43,504 nt of DNA, taken from IMG/VR virus record IMGVR_UViG_3300027861_000056, positions 1 through 43,504 of that record; one strand, given 5' to 3'. This stretch comes from a virus. A model generated the notes under the pieces. It made no database searches and had not been told where the DNA came from. It was given only the letters and a program-made list of their open reading frames with translations. Below, piece after piece: positions 39,809 to 43,504 of the stretch. Each line of letters starts with the position of its first letter. Position 1 is the stretch's first letter. A program made the position numbers and the translations under genes.

Positions 39809-40489
39809 ATGAAAAACTTATTACTAATAATCGGATTAACTGCAATTATCCAAGTATCAGCACAATTACCAACCCTTATTGATTCAAATAATCAAATAAT
39901 AAAATATGATGGCTACACTATATCGTATAATGAATTGCATGAACAACCTAATTGGGTTTTCTACAGAATGGATAGTACAGACATAATATGTGGTGCCGAA
40001 AATAAAGCTAAAAGAAAAAACAATTTTAAAGAAGATAAAAGAATACGAACTGGTTCGGCTTCTTTAAAAGATTATAAGGGTAGTGGATATGATAGAGGAC
40101 ATCTTAAATCATCAGCTGATGAAAGTTGTAACCAAGCCCAAATGAATGAAACATTCTATATGTCAAATATGTCACCACAGTTACCAGCACTAAATAGAGG
40201 TGGATGGAAAAAATTAGAAAACTATGTTAGAAAATTAACAAAGACTAATGACAGCCTTTATGTTTATACTGGTCCAGTTTTAAATCCTACCCTGAAAACC
40301 ATAGGTGAAAACAAAGTATCAGTACCGCTATTATATTTTAAAGTTGTATATGTCTTTAATAATAGTGACAAAAAAGTGATTAGCTACCTCATACCTAACA
40401 ATAAAATTACAGAAGAATTAAATACCTATAGAATTGAATTAACTGACTTAGAAAAGTTAATTGGAATAACTTTTCCGAAAAGTTTTTAA
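39809..40489 (+). CDS. Secreted DNA/RNA non-specific endonuclease (NucA type)
   Basis: This 226-residue protein has a signal peptide (MKNLLLIIGLTAIIQVSAQL). It belongs to the beta-beta-alpha metal nuclease family, with GYDRGHLKSSAD (catalytic histidine at about 98), FYMSNMSPQ and ALNRGGWKKLE (metal-binding asparagine at about 129), then LYVYTGPVL. Export to the periplasm or outside is predicted. Possible roles are destruction of competing or host extracellular DNA or nucleotide scavenging; self-protection of phage DNA comes from compartmentation. It lies 24 nt behind the HNH gene. Confidence 0.9.
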   Translation: MKNLLLIIGLTAIIQVSAQLPTLIDSNNQIIKYDGYTISYNELHEQPNWVFYRMDSTDIICGAENKAKRKNNFKEDKRIRTGSASLKDYKGSGYDRGHLKSSADESCNQAQMNETFYMSNMSPQLPALNRGGWKKLENYVRKLTKTNDSLYVYTGPVLNPTLKTIGENKVSVPLLYFKVVYVFNNSDKKVISYLIPNNKITEELNTYRIELTDLEKLIGITFPKSF

Positions 40490-40497
40490 TAAAAAAT

Positions 40498-40528
40498 TAG
40501 GTTATGTGAAATATTCTTTCTATATTTG
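40498..40528 (+). promoter_or_regulatory. Host-type promoter with TATATTTG and weak -33
   Basis: TATATTTG at 40521-40528 has TAG (40498-40500) at the 20-nt spacing in place of TTG. It lies 27 nt before the lipoprotein ATG. Confidence 0.5.
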
Positions 40529-40555
40529 TAGAACAAAACAATTAAATATAGAATT

Positions 40556-41134
40556 ATGAAAAAGTTTTTTTACATCTTATTAGCACTTACTCTAACATTT
40601 ACCTCTTGTAAAAAAGAAACCTTAGAGTTAGCAAACACAGAAGAAGTTCTTGTTGATGAAGAATTAAGAATATACGGGAAGTATGTTTTACTTTCTGGTG
40701 AAATGCTAGTAACTAACCTAGAATTAAATATTAAAACATCTTATAGTCACTTCGATGCAATTAAGACAACTTCAAGTCTTAGATACAGTGGGTCACAATT
40801 TAACTTTGAAACAATTGAACAAAATGTTACAACATGGGAATTTTATGAACCAAACTCTGTACCAGGTTTCGGTGAATTTGTACTTAATGGTGATACTATA
40901 AACCCAATGGGGTTTTATGTTACTAATTCTAATTGGACTATTGTTGAACACCCAACATCTACCACAGCTAATGAAATGCAATTAGGGGGGTCTTCTAGAC
41001 CAATTGAAGGTTATGTTGAAGACTATGACCAAAACATAGTCGTTGTATACGTACAAGATGCTTATGAAAATATTGATGGTTACAACTGTAAATATTACTC
41101 AGAACTTAGGTTTCAAAAAATAGAACAATGGTAG
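40556..41134 (+). CDS. Phage-encoded lipoprotein
   Basis: This 192-residue protein has a lipoprotein signal peptide (MKKFFYILLALTLTFTSCKK) with a lipobox ending T-S-C; C-K-K-E follows. The mature part is beta-rich and polar (IYGKYVLLSGEMLVTNLEL, NFETIEQNVTTWEFYE, VPGFGEFVLNGDTINPMGFY). It would be anchored in the outer or inner membrane. By analogy with other phage lipoproteins it may block receptors (superinfection exclusion), but no family is recognised. The layout resembles small lipocalin-like or DUF-type host lipoproteins, so capture from a Bacteroidota host is possible. Confidence 0.85.
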   Translation: MKKFFYILLALTLTFTSCKKETLELANTEEVLVDEELRIYGKYVLLSGEMLVTNLELNIKTSYSHFDAIKTTSSLRYSGSQFNFETIEQNVTTWEFYEPNSVPGFGEFVLNGDTINPMGFYVTNSNWTIVEHPTSTTANEMQLGGSSRPIEGYVEDYDQNIVVVYVQDAYENIDGYNCKYYSELRFQKIEQW

Positions 41135-41157
41135 AATTAATCCTAATGTAATAGATA

Positions 41158-41319
41158 ATGTTTAGAAGACCAGATATAACCCTATATAATATAATGCTAA
41201 TGACTGGGATTTACTTATCATATCACTTTCGTGATGATTCAGATAAGTTACAACTATGTATAACATTCCTTATTTGGATAGCTATAAGGTTGTTTTTTGC
41301 TGAAAGACGTAAAAATTAA
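41158..41319 (+). CDS. Small two-helix membrane protein
   Basis: This 53-residue ORF (MFRRPDITLYNIMLMTGIYL) has two hydrophobic segments (about 10-22 and 33-48, LQLCITFLIWIAIRLFF) and a basic C-terminus (AERRKN). It lies 23 nt behind the lipoprotein gene and is probably co-transcribed. It converges on the gene at 41316, overlapping by 4 nt. A holin-like or exclusion-accessory role is possible but unproven. Confidence 0.55.
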   Translation: MFRRPDITLYNIMLMTGIYLSYHFRDDSDKLQLCITFLIWIAIRLFFAERRKN

Positions 41320-41585
41320 CCCTTAATTGAGTAAAAATTGGTTAAAACATGCTTTATTTCATCATCATTTGCCCCATATAGAGTCCTAAGTTCACTAAAT
41401 AAGTCACCAAATATTACGTAGTTATCCTTGGGTATTAGAAATGTATGACCATTAATATCAACACCCCTCTTGAAACGGTTTTTATGCTTAATTCTACCTA
41501 TTGGATAACATCGCTTTAATAAACTAAACATCATATTAATGATAATTTCATCCATTTCTTCTACTTCTATGGTTTTAGAACCCAT
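41316..41585 (-). CDS. Hypothetical small protein
   Basis: This 89-residue protein has an acidic N-terminus (MGSKTIEVEEMDEIIINMMF), a basic middle (RIKHKNRFKRGVDINGH) and a C-terminal helix. Its ATATTTAT motif lies 17 nt upstream. It is the only minus-strand gene in the right-hand early region and is read convergently to the small membrane protein. Not recognised. Confidence 0.65.
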   Translation of the reverse strand: MGSKTIEVEEMDEIIINMMFSLLKRCYPIGRIKHKNRFKRGVDINGHTFLIPKDNYVIFGDLFSELRTLYGANDDEIKHVLTNFYSIKG

Positions 41586-41602
41586 TATTATAACTCTTTA
41601 TT

Positions 41603-41610
41603 ATAAATAT
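41603..41610 (-). promoter_or_regulatory. ATATTTAT late-type promoter motif
   Basis: On the minus strand AAATATTTATAATAA lies 17 nt before the ATG at 41585 and directly abuts the rightward host-type promoter at 41611. Confidence 0.4.
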
Positions 41611-41641
41611 TTGACTAACTCATTAAAAAACTGTATATTAG
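41611..41641 (+). promoter_or_regulatory. Host-type promoter TTG-N20-TATATTAG
   Basis: TTG at 41611-41613, a 20-nt spacer and TATATTAG at 41634-41641 (one mismatch) lie 16 nt before the ATG at 41658. Confidence 0.55.
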
Positions 41642-41657
41642 TTAAAATAGTACTTAT

Positions 41658-41972
41658 ATGAATGAAGATTTTAATAAATTAATTAGTTATGCCATTTGTG
41701 AAAGATTATACTTCGAAATGAAAAATACAAACTATTCAACATTTGGCGCAATGTGTCAAAACTTGCATGATTCAATAATTAATGGATTAGAGCTATCAAG
41801 TGACTTGTATAAAGTATTAAGCAAAACAATAACAACTATTACAAAATTATACGGGTTTGAATATGATGAAACAAATGAACACATTACCAGGTTCCTTAGT
41901 GAAAAAGAATGGGAAATATATAAAGAATGGGTGATAATTTTAAAAAATGATACAAAGAATTCATTCCAATAA
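41658..41972 (+). CDS. Hypothetical helical early protein
   Basis: This 104-residue, mostly helical protein (MNEDFNKLISYAICERLYFE, TITKLYGFEYDETNEHITRF) is behind a near-consensus host-type promoter. It ends in front of the second promoter at 41974-42004. No motif is recognised. Like many early phage genes it is small, acidic and orphan in appearance. Confidence 0.65.
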   Translation: MNEDFNKLISYAICERLYFEMKNTNYSTFGAMCQNLHDSIINGLELSSDLYKVLSKTITTITKLYGFEYDETNEHITRFLSEKEWEIYKEWVIILKNDTKNSFQ

Positions 41973-41973
41973 C

Positions 41974-42004
41974 TTGTATATGTTAAAACTATTTCGTATA
42001 TTTG
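41974..42004 (+). promoter_or_regulatory. Host-type promoter TTG-N20-TATATTTG ahead of G-rich block
   Basis: TTG at 41974-41976, a 20-nt spacer and TATATTTG at 41997-42004. Transcription would begin near 42010 and run straight through the G-rich block. Confidence 0.75.
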
Positions 42005-42030
42005 TAATATGAATGAAGAGCACACTTTGT

Positions 42031-42110
42031 AAACCTGGGGAAACCTAGAGGGGGCTGGGGGTGTGTCGAAAGGGGTCGAAAGGGGCCGATAGGCCGCCAA
42101 AGAAATTTTT
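42031..42110 (+). other. G-rich transcribed element, possible G-quadruplex/R-loop site
   Basis: In an otherwise AT-rich genome this block has G runs at 42037-42040, 42050-42054, 42057-42061, 42072-42075 and 42082-42085, separated by 2 to 10 nt. It satisfies the usual G-quadruplex rule. T-C-G-A-A-A-G-G-G-G is directly repeated, and GGCC-GATA-GGCC can form a small hairpin at 42084-42095. A T run follows at 42106. C is scarce on this strand, so ordinary pairing is limited. No ORF with a canonical start covers it (only a 7-codon ATG frame at 42009). It lies between the 41974 promoter and the 42135 gene. Confidence 0.6.
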
Positions 42111-42134
42111 TTAATAATATAATACCTAATAACA

Positions 42135-42365
42135 ATGACTAAATACGAACATATAGAACTACTTAACCAAACAATGGCTCTAGCCATGAATATGCTTCAT
42201 AATTTACAACCTAATGGTCTCAATAGAGTAAAAATAATAGCACTACTTAATAATGCCCTAACTATTAGTAATTGCCCAAAAGATATGATAGAACATAATC
42301 AAAATATTCTAAAACTTAAATTAGAAAGAAATATTAACTACTATGATGATGAAATAAATAAATAA
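42135..42365 (+). CDS. Hypothetical small helical protein
   Basis: This 76-residue protein (MTKYEHIELLNQTMALAMNM) is helical throughout with L/N-rich stretches (IALLNNALTISN). It is the first gene behind the G-rich block and opens a run of tiny, closely packed genes that continues to the right edge. Its expression may be affected by any structure in that leader. Not recognised. Confidence 0.6.
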   Translation: MTKYEHIELLNQTMALAMNMLHNLQPNGLNRVKIIALLNNALTISNCPKDMIEHNQNILKLKLERNINYYDDEINK

Positions 42366-42366
42366 T

Positions 42367-42543
42367 ATGAGCAAAGAATTAAGAAAGGAAATAAATAACT
42401 TACAAAAAGAAAAAAAAGAACTGATGGTGATAATAGATACTCTACAAAGAGCTCTTAGATGTGCCGAATCAGTCCTGGAAGATAATCAACAATATGATTA
42501 CGTGTTTACGCAAAGTGCAAAGTGGTCAATGAATTGGAAATAA
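42367..42543 (+). CDS. Small coiled-coil protein
   Basis: This 58-residue ORF (MSKELRKEINNLQKEKKELM) forms a basic coiled coil (about 3-35) and a short aromatic C-terminus. It begins 1 nt after the stop of the previous gene (TAATATG context) and ends 11 nt before the next ATG. Small coiled-coil early proteins are common in T4-like phages and usually of unknown function. Confidence 0.6.
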   Translation: MSKELRKEINNLQKEKKELMVIIDTLQRALRCAESVLEDNQQYDYVFTQSAKWSMNWK

Positions 42544-42554
42544 AAGAATTAATT

Positions 42555-42845
42555 ATGAAAATACTAGTAGATAGTCTTAATCATCTTAAGTCTGACTTAG
42601 CTAACATGAACCAAAAAAAGCTAACTAAAACTATAAATCATGAATATCTTCATGATATAACACCCAAATTAAATAACATAGTTAAATATATTAAATCAGA
42701 TTTAGCAGCACCTAATATAGGTGAAGAAGGTATAGTAATAAATATACTAAATGATTATATTGATTTACTAATGGATAATGGTGTCGAAATTAGACTTCTT
42801 AATAGTGACTTCAATAAACATTTTAAAGTAGTAGAATTAAACTAA
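42555..42845 (+). CDS. Hypothetical small helical protein
   Basis: The ATG at 42555 (MKILVDSLNHLKSDLANMNQ) is chosen. A GTG at 42522 would overlap the preceding gene. The 96-residue product is helical with one central linker (AAPNIGEEGIV) and ends FKVVELN. It follows the 42367 gene after 11 nt. No recognised domain. Confidence 0.6.
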   Translation: MKILVDSLNHLKSDLANMNQKKLTKTINHEYLHDITPKLNNIVKYIKSDLAAPNIGEEGIVINILNDYIDLLMDNGVEIRLLNSDFNKHFKVVELN

Positions 42846-42852
42846 AATAAAG

Positions 42853-43029
42853 ATGAGTAAGAGTGAACTAACGCTAAAGGAAAGAGAGTTGCTGTGCAGT
42901 CAAAAGGGTGCTACTTGGAATTTACCGTTTAAGCATGAGGTTGGTGATAGATGGCGAATACCAAGATTCAAAAATGAATTAACAGAGCAACAAATAAAGC
43001 TATTAAAACAAAACAAAGATGAGAAATAA
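42853..43029 (+). CDS. Small hypothetical protein
   Basis: This 58-residue ORF (MSKSELTLKERELLCSQKGA) has a central W-N-L-P-F-K-H-E-V-G-D-R-W-R-I segment resembling a short SH3-like strand pair. It ends K-Q-N-K-D-E-K. The start context AAAATAAAGATGAGTAA closely matches those of the following genes, and its end overlaps the next ATG. Function unknown. Confidence 0.6.
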   Translation: MSKSELTLKERELLCSQKGATWNLPFKHEVGDRWRIPRFKNELTEQQIKLLKQNKDEK

Positions 43030-43207
43030 AATAATAAGATATAAGTTATACAAATGGAGGTTAAACTTTATTAATAACAAAAGAATTAAAAAAGACCAGT
43101 TACCTATTTGTGACACTAAAGGATATCCTTATATGTCATCTAACTATAAAGATGTCCCATCAGTAGGGTTACCAAAACCAATAGGTAAACTTATTTATTT
43201 AAACTAA
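43019..43207 (+). CDS. Small basic hypothetical protein
   Basis: This 62-residue, strongly basic protein (MRNKIIRYKLYKWRLNFINN) has a basic N-terminal helix and a proline/glycine-rich C-terminus (DVPSVGLPKPIGKL). It starts within the end of the preceding gene. The composition would suit nucleic-acid or ribosome contact; not recognised. Confidence 0.55.
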   Translation: MRNKIIRYKLYKWRLNFINNKRIKKDQLPICDTKGYPYMSSNYKDVPSVGLPKPIGKLIYLN

Positions 43208-43214
43208 AACAAAG

Positions 43215-43403
43215 ATGAGTAAAGAAGAAATTAAGCAAGAGAATATCGAACTTAAAATATTGGTAGAGTTAGTTAAAAAGAAGCTAAGGATTAGTGAACA
43301 AGATGTATCTAGGTTGGCGGTTGAAAAGCAAGAATTATTAAACCAAAACAATTCTTTTGGCAAAATCGTTCATGAATTATTAAACCAAAACGAAGATGAG
43401 TGA
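43215..43403 (+). CDS. Small coiled-coil protein
   Basis: This 62-residue protein (MSKEEIKQENIELKILVELV) is almost entirely coiled coil. It ends L-L-N-Q-N-E-D-E, whose codons also form the A-rich start context of the next gene. The start AAAACAAAGATGAGTAAAG closely resembles that of the 42853 gene, so start signals seem duplicated. Function unknown. Confidence 0.6.
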   Translation: MSKEEIKQENIELKILVELVKKKLRISEQDVSRLAVEKQELLNQNNSFGKIVHELLNQNEDE

Positions 43404-43504
43404 CGAAGAAGAATATTGGGAACAAAAAGGATATGATGATAAGTGTTGGGGATACCCTATATTAGACCATGCATGGGATGAAGATAAAAAATACCCAAAG
43501 AAAT
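43396..43504 (+). CDS. Partial hypothetical protein at right edge
   Basis: The ATG at 43396 overlaps the previous stop. It reads MSDEEEYWEQKGYDDKCWGY then P-I-L-D-H-A-W-D-E-D-K-K-Y-P-K-K and continues past the window edge. It is acidic and tryptophan-rich. The C-terminus is not visible and no family can be assigned. Confidence 0.55.
   Translation, partial: MSDEEEYWEQKGYDDKCWGYPILDHAWDEDKKYPKK

Noticed and set aside
42009-42032. Seven-codon ATG frame (M-N-E-E-H-T-L) ahead of the G-rich block
   Set aside because: It lies at the predicted transcription start and has no room for a ribosome site; a leader peptide cannot be supported.
41756-42187. Minus-strand ORF of 143 residues crossing the G-rich block
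   Set aside because: It overlaps a promoter and the 41658 gene; composition changes abruptly (Pro-rich only where the G runs are), which marks a chance frame.
1-43504. tRNA genes, integrase, transposase or toxin-antitoxin genes
   Set aside because: No cloverleaf with a T-arm GTTCRA pattern outside coding sequence and no such protein motifs were found by eye; a tRNAscan run would settle the first point.

Overview
The window is a 43.5 kb piece of a large, AT-rich, T4-like tailed-phage genome (myovirus plan) that very probably infects a Bacteroidota (Flavobacteriia-like) host. The phage identity rests on a head-assembly cluster on the minus strand in T4 order: terminase large subunit (gp17-like), portal (gp20-like), prohead protease (gp21-like), acidic scaffold (gp22-like) and major capsid protein (gp23-like). 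The host assignment is an inference. It rests on an RNase HI of the Bacteroidota type, A-rich translation starts with almost no Shine-Dalgarno sequences, and repeated promoters of the form TTG-N20-TATATTTG, which match the Bacteroidota housekeeping sigma consensus (-33 TTG, -7 TAnnTTTG).

Layout. Positions 1-6700 (plus strand) hold a probable late sigma factor running off the left edge, then virion and baseplate-type genes, including an OB-fold baseplate protein and two tandem genes that share the same 30-residue N-terminus. A bidirectional terminator at 6679-6705 separates them from the minus-strand head cluster (6731-21638). That cluster also holds a stand-alone PAS-domain protein, a holin-like membrane protein and several unknown acidic proteins. 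Positions 21700-23820 (minus) carry thymidylate synthase coupled to a KTSC-domain protein. A divergent promoter region then leads to a ClpC-like unfoldase (23929-26499, plus) and a GNAT/LETM1-like/DUF5661/GNAT fusion protein. The minus-strand genes from 27817 to 32660 include a secreted lytic transglycosylase, an RNase H-fold DUF458/YkuK protein, a leucine-rich-repeat protein, a divergent paralogue pair and a thioredoxin. Positions 32721-35688 (plus) carry a PcfJ-like protein, a zinc ribbon and RNase HI. Positions 35689-38092 (minus) carry a coupled HExxH protein / membrane protein / secreted protein operon and a probable virion protein. From 38187 to the right edge lie plus-strand small genes of early character: a PD-(D/E)XK-like protein, an HNH nuclease, a secreted NucA-type nuclease, a lipoprotein and a run of tiny overlapping ORFs that leaves the window at the right.

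Regulation. Two promoter classes can be read directly. The host-type class (TTG-N20-TATATTTG and close variants) precedes metabolic, lysis and small accessory genes. A second motif, ATATTTAT with no -33 partner, recurs in the sense orientation within about 40 nt upstream of many structural and some small genes. It is a candidate for recognition by the phage sigma factor at the left edge. The strongest unexplained signal is a G-rich block (42037-42085, five runs of four or five G) lying right behind a perfect host-type promoter. Other notable signals are a possible A10 frameshift joining two head-cluster ORFs, and the shared N-terminal leader that looks like a capsid-targeting signal. No tRNA genes, insertion sequences, integrase or CRISPR arrays were seen.
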